Part shown: in pieces, positions 33,601 to 42,517 of the stretch
How positions within the stretch are numbered: position 1 is the stretch's first letter
How the letters are laid out: every line of letters starts with the position of its first letter
NCBI RefSeq assembly: GCF_009208555.1
Contig: NZ_WFLI01000017.1
Span: forward strand, 62,001-126,000
Length of the DNA: 64,000 nucleotides
From: Janthinobacterium violaceinigrum
GTDB taxonomy: Bacteria; Pseudomonadota; Gammaproteobacteria; Burkholderiales; Burkholderiaceae_D
Direction: 5' to 3'
Made by a program: the position numbers and the translations under genes
Notes under the pieces: model-generated
Seen by the model: the letters and a program-made list of their open reading frames with translations, nothing else
What the model was told of the DNA's origin: nothing
The model's database searches: none

Positions 33601-34527
33601 ATGTCCAATCTTCCCGCCGCGGCTGGCGCCAGTGGCCAAGCCCCCAAAGCTTCTTTCCTGACCACCGTGGCGCCGATGGCCTTGCCCGCTTTCTTCGTGT
33701 TGTTATGGAGCACAGGTTTTATCGTGGCCAAGTTCGGCTTGCCGTACGCGCCGCCGCTGACCTTTTTGCTGCTGCGTTTCCTGGGCGTGCTGGTCATTTT
33801 GCTGCCGCTGGTGCTGATCTTGCGCGCGCCGTGGCCCGTGGGGCAGTTCCGCCAGATTGCCGTGGCCGGCATTTTGATGCAGGCCGGCTACCTGGCCGGC
33901 GTCTGGTGCGCCATCAAGCTGGGCATGCCGGCCGGCCTCTCTGCGCTAATCGTCGGCATGCAACCCGTGCTGACGGCCTGCGCCGCGCCCCTGATCGGCG
34001 AATCCGTGCGCCCGCGCCAGTGGCTGGGCCTGTTCTTTGGCTTGCTGGGCGTGGCGTTGGTGGTGTACGCGAAGATCAACCTCGTGGGCCTGACCGTGGA
34101 AAGCGTGCTGCTGTGCGTGTTCGCGCTGCTGTCGATGACGGCTGGCACCATGTATCAAAAACGCCACTGCCCGCAGTTCGACTTGCGCACGGGCACGGTG
34201 GTGCAGTTTGCCGCTTCCATCGTCGTGGTGTTGCCGTTCGCCCTGTATTACGAAGGGCTGGACCTGCATTTCAGCAATGTGCAATGGACGGCGAACTTCA
34301 TCGGCGCCTTGCTGTGGTCGGTACTCGTGCTGTCCATCGGCGCCATCTTCCTGCTGTTTGCCCTGATCCGCCGCAGCGACGCGACGAAAGTGACGGGCTT
34401 GCTTTACCTGACGCCGCCCACGACGGCCGTGATGGCCTGGCTGATGTTTGGCGAAGCCTTTAATATGCTGGGCATCGCCGGCATGCTGGTGGCCGTGGTC
34501 GGCGTGGTATTCGTGGTCAAGAAATAG
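33601..34527 (+). CDS. EamA/DMT-family transporter
   Basis: A 308-residue inner-membrane protein with ten hydrophobic segments forming two EamA halves (roughly residues 25-155 and 165-305). The first helix phrase FFVLLWSTGFIVAKFGL and the later YLTPPTTAVMAWLMFGE are typical of drug/metabolite transporters. Substrate cannot be read from the sequence. No ribosome binding site is evident before the ATG. The nitroreductase gene follows after 40 bases, so the two may share a transcript. Confidence 0.85.
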   Translation: MSNLPAAAGASGQAPKASFLTTVAPMALPAFFVLLWSTGFIVAKFGLPYAPPLTFLLLRFLGVLVILLPLVLILRAPWPVGQFRQIAVAGILMQAGYLAGVWCAIKLGMPAGLSALIVGMQPVLTACAAPLIGESVRPRQWLGLFFGLLGVALVVYAKINLVGLTVESVLLCVFALLSMTAGTMYQKRHCPQFDLRTGTVVQFAASIVVVLPFALYYEGLDLHFSNVQWTANFIGALLWSVLVLSIGAIFLLFALIRRSDATKVTGLLYLTPPTTAVMAWLMFGEAFNMLGIAGMLVAVVGVVFVVKK

Positions 34528-34567
34528 CGCATGACAGTCAGTCGAGAACAAGCAGGAGAGCAGGGCA

Positions 34568-35287
34568 GTGAACAAGCAAGCATCTGAAACACCGTCGGCG
34601 CAGCAAGCCGTCGACGCCGTCATCGTGTCGCGCCGGTCGGTGCGCGCCTTTTTGCCCACGCCGGTAGCGCAGTACGATATCGCGCGCATCCTGGAAGTGG
34701 CGGCGCGCGCGCCGTCGGGCGCCAATATGCAGCCGTGGAAAGTGTATGTGCTGTCGGGCGAGGCGCGCCTGCGCCTGTCGCGCCGCATCCTGGCCGCCTA
34801 CGACGCGCCCAAGGCACCCGATGCGCCCGCGCGAACGGCGTCGTATACTTATTACCCGCGCCAGTGGACGGCGCCATTCATCGAGCGCCGCCGCAAGATC
34901 GGCCTGGACCTGTATCAGCTGCTGGGCCTGGAACGGGGCGACACGGCGGGCATGGCGGCCCAGCACGGACGCAATTTCCAGTTTTTCGATGCACCTGTGG
35001 GCCTGATCTTCACTATCGAACGCGTGCTGGAACAGGGGTCCTGGCTCGATTACGGCATGTTCTTGCAAAACATCATGCTGGCGGCCCGTGCGCGGGGCCT
35101 CGATACCTGCCCGCAAGCGGCCTTCATCCATTACCATGACATCATCCGCGACGAACTGGGCGTGCCGGCCAGCGAAATGGTGGTGTGCGGCATGGCCCTC
35201 GGCTATGCCGATCCGGACAAGATCGAGAACCGCCTGAGCACGGAACGCGAGCCGCTGGCCGGCTTTGTTAAATTCATGGACAAATAG
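34568..35287 (+). CDS. Nitroreductase family FMN oxidoreductase
   Basis: A 239-residue cytosolic flavoprotein. The family motifs are SRRSVRAF near the N-terminus and ARAPSGANMQPWKVYV, which bind FMN phosphate. Later motifs are SWLDYGMFLQNIMLAARARGL and the C-terminal GMALGYAD. Such enzymes reduce nitroaromatics, quinones or enones with NAD(P)H. The GTG start has AGGAGAG upstream. Substrate is unknown. Confidence 0.9.
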   Translation: MNKQASETPSAQQAVDAVIVSRRSVRAFLPTPVAQYDIARILEVAARAPSGANMQPWKVYVLSGEARLRLSRRILAAYDAPKAPDAPARTASYTYYPRQWTAPFIERRRKIGLDLYQLLGLERGDTAGMAAQHGRNFQFFDAPVGLIFTIERVLEQGSWLDYGMFLQNIMLAARARGLDTCPQAAFIHYHDIIRDELGVPASEMVVCGMALGYADPDKIENRLSTEREPLAGFVKFMDK

Positions 35288-35463
35288 ACATTGCCGCGAT
35301 CGGCACAGGCAAACAGCTGGTTAAGGATGAGCTTGTTTGCTGATCGCCAACGATTTGTATTCCATTGCTGCAATAAATACTGTCCTAACTGTTAAATAGG
35401 CTTGCGATTGCTCTGCATTTCGCTACACTGCAATAAGGCAACAGCTTCACGGGGAATTATCGA

Positions 35464-36537
35464 ATGGCTAAGTTTAAACTTGCGCTGGGTGTCCTGGCTT
35501 CCCTGCTGTTTGCGCTGGCGCCGGCTGCGGCCGTGCACGCCAAGGACGCGAACGGCAAATCCTCAGCCTCCAAGAAACACAATACCAAGAAAGTCAAAGT
35601 CGTGCTGCGCAAGGGCGCGACGGCCGCGCCGCGCGAAAAGACCGTGCGCCGGGTCGTCATGGTGCGCGGCAAGCGCAAGGTCATCTATCAAAAAGTCAGC
35701 AGCGTGGCCGTACCCATGGCGGCACCGATGCCCACCATGGGCGACCTGGCGGGCCTGAACCTCACGCGCGATCCGCTCGACCTGAAATCCAGCGTGGCGC
35801 TGGTGCTGGACCAGGCCAATTCGGAAGTGCTGTTTGAAAAGAATTCCAATGTCGCCTTGCCCATCGCCTCCATCACCAAGATGATGACGGGCCTGGTGGT
35901 GGTCGAAGCGCACCAGGACATGGATGAAGTGCTGACGATCACGGACGAGGACGTCGACCGCGCCAAGTTCAGCAGCTCACGCCTGAAAGTGGGCTCGCAA
36001 TTGACGCGCGCCAATATGCTGCACATCGCCCTGATGAGTTCGGAAAACCGCGCCGCCTCGGCCCTGGGTCGCAATTATCCGGGCGGCTTGCCCGCGTTTG
36101 TCGATGCGATGAACAGCAAGGCGCGCCAGCTGGGCATGATGGATACGCATTACGTCGATTCCAGCGGCTTGTCGAAAATGAACGTGGCCAGCGCACGCGA
36201 CCTGGGCAAGCTGGCCATGGCCGCCTTCCGCCATCCGCTGCTGCGCGAGTACTCGACGGACCCGAAAGCCATCGTGGAAGCCAGCGGCCAGCCCATGCAG
36301 TTTGGCAATACGAATCACCTGGTGGCCAATCCCGGCTGGGAGATCGGCTTGCAAAAGACGGGTTTCATCAATGAGGCGGGACGTTGCCTGATGATGCAGG
36401 CCGTCATCGAAGGACGGGCCGTGATCATGGTCTTCCTCGATTCCAAGGGCAAACAGTCGCGCACGGCCGATGCGGGACGCATGCGCAAGTGGCTGGAAGC
36501 ACTCAAGCCTGCCAACATGAGTCTGCCCGGCGGTTAA
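35464..36537 (+). CDS. pbpG: D-alanyl-D-alanine endopeptidase (PBP7/PbpG type)
   Basis: A 357-residue periplasmic serine peptidase of family S11, acting on peptidoglycan cross-links. A signal peptide ends near AVHAKD. A basic, Lys-rich stretch (residues about 30-80) precedes the catalytic domain. The three active-site motifs are SITK (Ser136, Lys139), SEN (193-195) and KTG (298-300). The layout and length fit PBP7/8 endopeptidases. The basic N-terminal linker is longer than in E. coli PbpG. It is a single gene with an upstream gap of 176 bases holding its promoter. Confidence 0.88.
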   Translation: MAKFKLALGVLASLLFALAPAAAVHAKDANGKSSASKKHNTKKVKVVLRKGATAAPREKTVRRVVMVRGKRKVIYQKVSSVAVPMAAPMPTMGDLAGLNLTRDPLDLKSSVALVLDQANSEVLFEKNSNVALPIASITKMMTGLVVVEAHQDMDEVLTITDEDVDRAKFSSSRLKVGSQLTRANMLHIALMSSENRAASALGRNYPGGLPAFVDAMNSKARQLGMMDTHYVDSSGLSKMNVASARDLGKLAMAAFRHPLLREYSTDPKAIVEASGQPMQFGNTNHLVANPGWEIGLQKTGFINEAGRCLMMQAVIEGRAVIMVFLDSKGKQSRTADAGRMRKWLEALKPANMSLPGG

Positions 36538-36558
36538 TGCACAAGGCTATCGTTACGA

Positions 36559-36687
36559 CGCCTGACAAAACCGTAGCGAGCGGTAGTGATTTGTGGCTAA
36601 GAAGCGCAACCGTACTCTGTACGGGGGCGCCGAGCCGGTGAGCATCGCAGGCCGCAAAGCGCGCCGCGTAGCAGGTTTGGTCAGGCG
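36559..36687. repeat. Intergenic element with inverted termini
   Basis: CGCCTGACAAAACC (36559-36572) and GGTTTGGTCAGGCG (36674-36687) are inverse copies with one mismatch at the two ends of a ~130-base segment. The interior has the small palindrome GTACTCTGTAC. It fills nearly all the space between pbpG and the end of the IclR gene. Confidence 0.5.
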
Positions 36688-36690
36688 CTC

Positions 36691-37470
36691 TCAGTCTTGG
36701 GGAATGAATCCCAAGGTCACGGAAATCTGGTTCGCCGTCTCCACCAGGTCCACCAGCCACTCATCCTGCAAGCGGTCGGCCGGTGCCGAGATCGACAGGC
36801 CGGCAATCAGCTTGCCGGAGTCGTCGCGGATGCCGGCGGCCATGCAGCGCACGCCCAGTTCCAGCTCTTCATTGTCGCGCGCATAGCCGCGCTCGCGCAC
36901 CAGGCTCAGCTCGCGCTCGAGCTTTTGCAGATCCGTGATGGAATTCTTGTTGTGCCCGGCCAGGCCCGTGCGCGTGGCGTAGGCGCGGATGGCTTTCGGC
37001 TCGTCCACGGACAGGAACAGCTTGCCCGTCGAGGTCAGGTGCAGCGGGCCGCGCCCGCCGATGGCGCGCACCACCTGCATGCCCGAGCGCTCGGAAAATG
37101 CGCGGTCGATGTAGACGATCTCGTCGCCCTGGCGCACGGACAGGTTGATCGTTTGCTGGGTTTTCTTGTGCAGCTGGCGCATGAAGTCCAGCGCCGCTTC
37201 GCGCACGCTGAGGCGGCTTTTCACCACATTGCCCAGTTCCAGCAGGCGCATGCCCAGCCGGTAGGTGCCCGGTTCGATGCGGTCGACAAAGCGCGTCAGC
37301 ACCATGTCGTTGAGGATGCGGTGCGCCGTTGAAGGGTGCAGCCCGGAAACTTTCGACAATTCCTTCAGGCTGACCGGGTCGGAATATTTGGCCAGGGCAT
37401 CGAGCAGGGCGACCATGCGTTCGATCACCTGGATCGTCGTCTTCGGGGCAGCGACCGGTTCAATTTTCAT
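36691..37470 (-). CDS. IclR family transcriptional regulator
   Basis: A 259-residue DNA-binding regulator. The N-terminal winged helix-turn-helix (residues about 15-75, LKELSKVSGLHPSTAHRILNDM) is followed by the IclR effector domain (GPLHLTSTGKLFL, GYARDNEELELGVRCMAAGI). These proteins respond to small aromatic or organic acids. The target is not evident: it is convergent with pbpG and divergent from dgkA. Its 3' end abuts an intergenic inverted element. No ribosome site is clear before the ATG. Confidence 0.93.
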   Translation of the reverse strand: MKIEPVAAPKTTIQVIERMVALLDALAKYSDPVSLKELSKVSGLHPSTAHRILNDMVLTRFVDRIEPGTYRLGMRLLELGNVVKSRLSVREAALDFMRQLHKKTQQTINLSVRQGDEIVYIDRAFSERSGMQVVRAIGGRGPLHLTSTGKLFLSVDEPKAIRAYATRTGLAGHNKNSITDLQKLERELSLVRERGYARDNEELELGVRCMAAGIRDDSGKLIAGLSISAPADRLQDEWLVDLVETANQISVTLGFIPQD

Positions 37471-37624
37471 GATGGATTTGGTGCAATGCAGTATTCATGC
37501 ATCTTTATACCATGATGTGAAAAAATAGTGAAATGTTCCGAGATATTCAGCGAAAAAATTGTCACAATTCCTATTTCGGCCCCCATAATGTGGACATCGC
37601 ACTCGCTGGATACCGTGGAAAACT

Positions 37625-38008
37625 ATGCAACCTGTAAATGAATTCAAGAGTAAAAGTGGCTTGAAACGGATTTTTTCCGCCTTTTTCTACTCGCTCGATG
37701 GCTTGAAGGCGGCCTGGCGCCATGAACACGCGTTTCGCCAGGAACTGGGCCTGTTTGTCGTCGGCACCGTGATCGCCTTGCTGCTGCGTATCTCCGCCTT
37801 TGAAAAACTGGTGCTGATCGGCGTGCTGCTGCTGGTCCTGATCGTCGAACTGATCAATTCCGCGCTGGAAGCCGTGGTCGACCGCATTTCGCTGGACCGC
37901 CACCCGCTGTCGAAAAACGCCAAGGACTTCGGCAGCGCCGCCGTGCTGCTCACCTGCATCCTGGCCTTCGCCACGTGGGCTGTCGTATTATTTAACCGTT
38001 TCTATTAA
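37625..38008 (+). CDS. dgkA: Diacylglycerol kinase DgkA
   Basis: A 127-residue integral membrane kinase that recycles diacylglycerol to phosphatidate. Motifs are the amphipathic N-terminus (FFYSLDGLKAAWRHEHAFRQE) and the catalytic LIVELINSALEAVVDR segment, followed by KNAKDFGSAAV. Three hydrophobic helices are visible. Size and motifs are standard for the trimeric bacterial enzyme. Confidence 0.96.
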   Translation: MQPVNEFKSKSGLKRIFSAFFYSLDGLKAAWRHEHAFRQELGLFVVGTVIALLLRISAFEKLVLIGVLLLVLIVELINSALEAVVDRISLDRHPLSKNAKDFGSAAVLLTCILAFATWAVVLFNRFY

Positions 38009-38138
38009 CCGCTTTATCCCCGTTGCGCGCCGTCCATATGCTAAAAGTGTATATCAAACGGCGAAACGCTTCGTTCTCTTTGCGGCCGTTGCGCCGTAAT
38101 CTGGTGGCTCTGAAAGTTCAACCACACGGGGATCTTAG

Positions 38139-39143
38139 ATGCTGTCGAAAAAAATCATCATTGCCGCCGCCATCAGCGCGTTTGCCATTCTGCAAACGGC
38201 GCAGGCTGCCGATATCACCCTGCTCAACGTGTCGTATGACCCGACACGCGAGCTGTACCAGGATGTGAACACGGCATTTGCCAAGGAATGGAAAGGCAAG
38301 ACGGGCGACAACGTCAAGATCAAGCAATCGCACGGCGGTTCCGGCAAGCAGGCGCGCGCCGTCATCGACGGCCTGGAAGCGGACGTGGTCACCTTGGCCC
38401 TGGCCTATGACATCGATGCGCTGGCCGAGCACAAGCTGCTCGCGGCCGACTGGCAAAAGCGCCTGGCGCACAACAGCTCGCCGTACACCTCGACCATCGT
38501 GTTTCTCGTGCGCAAGGGCAATCCGAAAGGCATCAAGGATTGGAATGACCTGATCAAGCCGGGCGTCTCCGTCATCACGCCGAATCCGAAAACCTCGGGC
38601 GGCGCCCGGTGGAACCATCTGGCGGCCTGGGGCTACGCGCTGCGCCAGCCGGGCGGCAATGAAGCGAAGGCCAAGGATTTCCTGGGCAAACTGTACAAGA
38701 ACGTGCCCGTGCTCGATTCCGGCGCGCGCGGCGCCACCACCACCTTCGTCGAACGGGGCATCGGCGACGTGCTGATCGCCTGGGAAAACGAAGCTTACCT
38801 GGCCGTCAAGGAACTGGGTCCGACCAAGTTCGACATCATCACGCCTTCCGTGAGCATCCTGGCCGAGCCGCCCGTCGCCGTCGTCGACAAGTTTGCCGAC
38901 AAGCACGGTACGCGCAAGGTGGCCGAGGCTTACCTGAACTACCTGTACACGGACGAAGCGCAAGACATCATCGCCAAGAACTACTACCGTCCGGCAACGG
39001 ACAAGGCGGCGAAGAAGTACGCGTCCCAATTTGCCAAGGTCAACCTGTTCACGATCGAGCAAGTGGCGGGCGGCTGGACGGCAGCACAGAAGGCGCACTT
39101 TGCCGACGGCGGCATCTTCGACCAGATCTATCAGCCGAAGTAA
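38139..39143 (+). CDS. sbp: Periplasmic sulfate-binding protein (Sbp/CysP family)
   Basis: A 334-residue solute-binding protein with a signal peptide (cleavage at AQAAD). Family motifs are LLNVSYDPTRELY, SHGGSGKQARAVIDGL, and TPNPKTSGGARWNHLAAWG followed by RGATTTFVERGIGDVL. It binds sulfate or thiosulfate in the periplasm and feeds CysTWA encoded 1.6 kb downstream. Between them lie a hydrolase and a peroxiredoxin gene, then a terminator, so sbp and cysTWA are probably separate units under shared CysB control. Confidence 0.95.
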   Translation: MLSKKIIIAAAISAFAILQTAQAADITLLNVSYDPTRELYQDVNTAFAKEWKGKTGDNVKIKQSHGGSGKQARAVIDGLEADVVTLALAYDIDALAEHKLLAADWQKRLAHNSSPYTSTIVFLVRKGNPKGIKDWNDLIKPGVSVITPNPKTSGGARWNHLAAWGYALRQPGGNEAKAKDFLGKLYKNVPVLDSGARGATTTFVERGIGDVLIAWENEAYLAVKELGPTKFDIITPSVSILAEPPVAVVDKFADKHGTRKVAEAYLNYLYTDEAQDIIAKNYYRPATDKAAKKYASQFAKVNLFTIEQVAGGWTAAQKAHFADGGIFDQIYQPK

Positions 39144-39196
39144 TCTTCACCGGCAGGCGGCAACGCTTGCCGGAATCGATCACGCAAGGACACATC

Positions 39197-39763
39197 ATGG
39201 CGCTGCGCAGCTTTTCCGATTACCGGGTATTGATCGTACCGGGCTTGCATAACAGCGGTCCCGAGCATTGGCAAAGCCGCTGGCAGCGCCTGTATCCGCA
39301 ATTCGAGCGGGTCGAGCAGGATGACTGGAACGCTCCCGACCTGGCTACCTGGTCGGCGCGCCTGGACCAGGTGCGGCGCCAGGATGCGCGTCCGACCCTG
39401 ATCGTCGCCCACAGCTTCGGCTGCCTGACGACGGCGCACAGCCTGGCCCGCGACCCGCAGGGCGTGGCCGGCGTGCTGCTGGTGGGACCGGCCGATCCGG
39501 ACAAGTTCGGCGTGGCGAAGGCCTTGCCGCAAAAGCGCCTGCCTTGCCCCGGCATCCTGATCGCCAGCCAGACGGACCCGTGGATGACGGCCGAACACGC
39601 GGCCCAGTGGGCACGGCGCTGGAATTGCAAGTATATTGATGGCGGTGCGCTGGGCCATATCAACGCCGAGTCGCGCCTTGGCGACTGGGTCTACGGCCAG
39701 GCGCAGCTGCAAACGCTGTTTGATCTGGCGCAAAGCGACAAGCGCCACCGTCAGGCAGCCTGA
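39197..39763 (+). CDS. RBBP9/YdeN-type serine hydrolase
   Basis: A 188-residue alpha/beta hydrolase of the RBBP9/YdeN family. The N-terminal VLIVPGLHNSGPEHWQSRW holds the oxyanion region. The nucleophile is in IVAHSFGC, with Asp in SQTDPWM and His in GALGHINAES. Natural substrates of this family are mostly unknown. AAGGA precedes ATG 39197. Position 54 bases after sbp and 42 before a peroxiredoxin gene suggests co-expression with sulfur uptake. Confidence 0.85.
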   Translation: MALRSFSDYRVLIVPGLHNSGPEHWQSRWQRLYPQFERVEQDDWNAPDLATWSARLDQVRRQDARPTLIVAHSFGCLTTAHSLARDPQGVAGVLLVGPADPDKFGVAKALPQKRLPCPGILIASQTDPWMTAEHAAQWARRWNCKYIDGGALGHINAESRLGDWVYGQAQLQTLFDLAQSDKRHRQAA

Positions 39764-39805
39764 GACGACGAACATTCCGCTACACAACCTCACAAGGAGA
39801 TCACG

Positions 39806-40444
39806 ATGACTTTACGCCTGGGCGATGTCGCCCCTGATTTTGAACAAGACAGCTCGATCGGCCCGCTCAAGTTCCACGAGTGGGCTGGCAATTCCTGGGT
39901 GGTGCTGTTTTCCCACCCGGCCGACTTTACCCCCGTGTGCACGACGGAACTGGGCTTGACGGCCAAGCTCAAGCCGGAATTCGACAAGCGCAACGTGAAG
40001 GCCATCGCCCTGTCCGTGGACGCGGCCGAGTCGCACAAGAGCTGGATCAAGGATATCGAAGAGACGCAGAACACGGTGGTGGGCTTCCCCATCATCGCCG
40101 ACGTCGACAAGAAAGTGTCGGTGCTGTACGACATGATTCACCCGGAGCAATCCGTCACGGCCACCGTGCGTTCCGTGTTCATCATCGACCCGAACAAGAA
40201 AGTGCGGCTGATCCTCACGTATCCGCTGAGCACGGGCCGCAACTTCAATGAAATCCTGCGCGTCATCGACGCCCTGCAACTGACGGACGGCTATACCGTG
40301 GCCACGCCCGGCAACTGGAAAGATGGCGACGACGTCATCATTCCATTGACCGTGCAAGACCCGGATGTGATCAAGCAGAAATATCCGAAGGGATTTACGG
40401 CAGCCAAGCCTTATCTGCGCCTGACGCCGCAGCCGAACAAATAA
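39806..40444 (+). CDS. 1-Cys peroxiredoxin (Prx6 type)
   Basis: A 212-residue thiol peroxidase. The peroxidatic Cys45 is in PADFTPVCTTE, and it is the only cysteine in the protein, so it is a 1-Cys enzyme needing an external reductant. The long C-terminal part (GYTVATPGNWKDGDDVIIP) is typical of the Prx6 group. It reduces hydrogen peroxide or organic peroxides. AAGGAG precedes the ATG. It is the last gene of the sbp-hydrolase-prx group and is followed by a palindrome and a terminator. Confidence 0.93.
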   Translation: MTLRLGDVAPDFEQDSSIGPLKFHEWAGNSWVVLFSHPADFTPVCTTELGLTAKLKPEFDKRNVKAIALSVDAAESHKSWIKDIEETQNTVVGFPIIADVDKKVSVLYDMIHPEQSVTATVRSVFIIDPNKKVRLILTYPLSTGRNFNEILRVIDALQLTDGYTVATPGNWKDGDDVIIPLTVQDPDVIKQKYPKGFTAAKPYLRLTPQPNK

Positions 40445-40459
40445 GAGCACCGTAAGACC

Positions 40460-40525
40460 AGGGTCAGTTGCTTCGCAATCGGAATGCGTCCCATTGGGAC
40501 GCATTCCCCCTCGGGGTCTGACCCC
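40460..40525. repeat. REP-like intergenic palindrome
   Basis: Outer arms GGGTCAG (40461-40467) and CTGACCC (40518-40524) enclose a perfect 12-bp hairpin with arms at 40481-40492 and 40496-40507. The outer arms match those of the element at 54858-54921, and the inner ATGCGTCCC matches the element at 2921-2984. Confidence 0.65.
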
Positions 40526-40561
40526 AGCATTTGTCTCGGGTATGAATATGTCTAAGAAGCA

Positions 40562-40590
40562 AAAACGCACCTGTCCGGTGCGTTTTTTTT
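40562..40590 (+). terminator. Rho-independent terminator after the peroxiredoxin gene
   Basis: The stem ACGCACC / GGTGCGT with loop TGTCC is followed by eight T, and an A run precedes it. Confidence 0.85.
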
Positions 40591-40665
40591 CGCCCGTGCC
40601 ATTTGCTGCCAAGTATGCAAAATCCATCTAAGCAAATGAGAAATGGTTAGTTCTTTTTATAACGA

Positions 40666-40692
40666 TTGCATGTGAATATTGCACTCTATAAC
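40666..40692 (+). promoter_or_regulatory. Possible promoter of cysTWA
   Basis: TTGCAT (40666-40671) and TATAAC (40687-40692) are 15 bases apart, 28 bases before the cysT start. The spacing is short, as is common where an activator such as CysB assists. A strong AAGGAG site follows before the ATG. Confidence 0.4.
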
Positions 40693-40719
40693 TCAAAAAT
40701 GTAATAAGAAGGAGTTTCT

Positions 40720-41589
40720 ATGTCTGCAGTATCAGCATCAGCAGCGCCGCTCAAGGCGCGCGGCGCGCCGTTTCGGGTCATGCCGGGGTTTAAGCTGTCA
40801 CTGGGCTTCACGCTCTTTTACCTGGCCCTGATCGTTCTCATTCCGCTGTCGTCGGTATTCCTGAAAACCTTCACCATGACGTGGGACGCCTTCTTCAGCG
40901 CCGTCACGTCCGACCGCGTGATGGCCTCGTACCGGCTGACGTTTGGCGCCTCGCTGATCGCTGCCCTGCTGAACGTGGTGTTCGGCGGCATCCTGGCTTG
41001 GGTGCTCGTGCGTTACAAATTCCCCGGCAAGCGCATCATCGACGCGCTGGTCGACCTGCCGTTCGCCTTGCCGACGGCCGTGGCCGGCATCACCCTGACG
41101 GCCCTGTATTCGTCGAACGGCTGGTTTGGCCAGTTCATCGAAGGCGTGCTGGGCATCAAGGTGGCGTTCACGCCGCTGGGCGTGGTGGTGGCGCTGACCT
41201 TCATCGGCTTGCCCTTCGTCGTGCGCACCGTGCAACCGGTGCTGGAAGACGCGGAAAAGGAACTGGAAGAAGCGGCCGCCAGCCTGGGCGCCAATTCCCT
41301 GCAGACGTTTATCCGCGTCATCTTCCCCACCATTTTGCCATCGTTGCTGACGGGCTTTGCGCTGGCGTTTGCCCGCGCCACGGGCGAGTACGGTTCCGTG
41401 ATCTTTATCGCCGGCAATATGCCCATGGTGTCGGAAATCACGCCGCTGTTCATTATTACCAAGCTGGAACAATACGATTACGCGGGCGCCACGGCCATTG
41501 CCGTGGTGATGCTGGTGGTGTCCTTCCTGCTGTTGTTGACGATTAACCTGCTGCAAGCATGGACGCGCGGAAAGGCGAAGAAATCATGA
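40720..41589 (+). CDS. cysT: Sulfate ABC transporter permease CysT
   Basis: A 289-residue inner-membrane permease with about six helices. The characteristic segments are VDLPFALPTAVAGITLTALY and the EAA loop (EEAAASLGANSLQTFIRVIFPTILP). AAGGAG precedes the ATG. It forms the sulfate/thiosulfate channel with CysW, and its stop overlaps the cysW start (ATGA). Confidence 0.96.
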   Translation: MSAVSASAAPLKARGAPFRVMPGFKLSLGFTLFYLALIVLIPLSSVFLKTFTMTWDAFFSAVTSDRVMASYRLTFGASLIAALLNVVFGGILAWVLVRYKFPGKRIIDALVDLPFALPTAVAGITLTALYSSNGWFGQFIEGVLGIKVAFTPLGVVVALTFIGLPFVVRTVQPVLEDAEKELEEAAASLGANSLQTFIRVIFPTILPSLLTGFALAFARATGEYGSVIFIAGNMPMVSEITPLFIITKLEQYDYAGATAIAVVMLVVSFLLLLTINLLQAWTRGKAKKS

Positions 41590-42515
41590 GTACGAATATT
41601 ACTGCCGTCGCCAGCGCGGAAGATGCGCTGCCCAAAGCGGCGCGCCGTTTCGAGCCGAATGTCGGCCCCGTCGTACTGGAACCGTTGTGGGTGCGCACGG
41701 TCCTGATCACCGTCGCCCTGCTGTTCCTGACGGCGTTCCTCATCGTGCCCCTGGTGGCCGTGTTTGCGGAAGCGTTCAAGAAGGGCTGGGAAGCGTATAT
41801 CGCCGCCATCATCGATCCGGACGCGATTTCCGCCATTAAATTGACCCTGATCACGGCCGCCATCGCCGTGCCGCTGAACCTGGTGTTCGGCGTGGCTGCG
41901 TCATGGTGCATCGCCAAGTTCGACTTCCGCGGCAAGAGCATCCTGCTGACCCTGATCGACTTGCCGTTTTCCGTCTCGCCCGTGATTTCCGGCCTGATCT
42001 ATGTGCTGATGTTTGGCGCCCAGGGCTGGTTCGGTCCGTGGCTGCAGGCGCACGACATCAAGATCCTGTTTGCCGTGCCCGGCATCGTGCTGGCCACCAT
42101 CTTCATCACCTTCCCGTTTGTGGCGCGCGAGCTGATCCCGCTGATGCAGTCGCAGGGCAGCGAAGAGGAAGAGGCCGCCATCGTGCTGGGCGCCTCGGGC
42201 TGGAACACTTTCCGCCGCGTGACGTTGCCGAACATCAAGTGGGGCTTGCTGTACGGCGTGATCCTGTGTAACGCCCGCGCCATGGGCGAGTTCGGCGCCG
42301 TGTCCGTGGTATCCGGCCATATCCGCGGTGAAACGAACACCATGCCGCTGCAGGTGGAGATTCTGTACAACGAGTACAACTTTGCCGCCGCGTTTGCCGT
42401 CGCCTCCCTGCTGGCCCTGCTGGCCCTGGTGACCCTGGCCCTGAAAGCCTTTATTGAGTGGCGTTTGAACGAGAGCAACGCCGACGATTCCGCCTTACGT
42501 TCCACGGAGCACTGA
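41586..42515 (+). CDS. cysW: Sulfate ABC transporter permease CysW
   Basis: A 309-residue permease partner of CysT. Diagnostic segments are LIDLPFSVSPVISGLIYVLMFG, the EAA loop (EEEAAIVLGASGWNTFRRVTLP) and AMGEFGAVSVVSGHIRGETNT. Translation is coupled to cysT by a four-base overlap. Confidence 0.96.
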   Translation: MSTNITAVASAEDALPKAARRFEPNVGPVVLEPLWVRTVLITVALLFLTAFLIVPLVAVFAEAFKKGWEAYIAAIIDPDAISAIKLTLITAAIAVPLNLVFGVAASWCIAKFDFRGKSILLTLIDLPFSVSPVISGLIYVLMFGAQGWFGPWLQAHDIKILFAVPGIVLATIFITFPFVARELIPLMQSQGSEEEEAAIVLGASGWNTFRRVTLPNIKWGLLYGVILCNARAMGEFGAVSVVSGHIRGETNTMPLQVEILYNEYNFAAAFAVASLLALLALVTLALKAFIEWRLNESNADDSALRSTEH

Positions 42516-42517
42516 TC

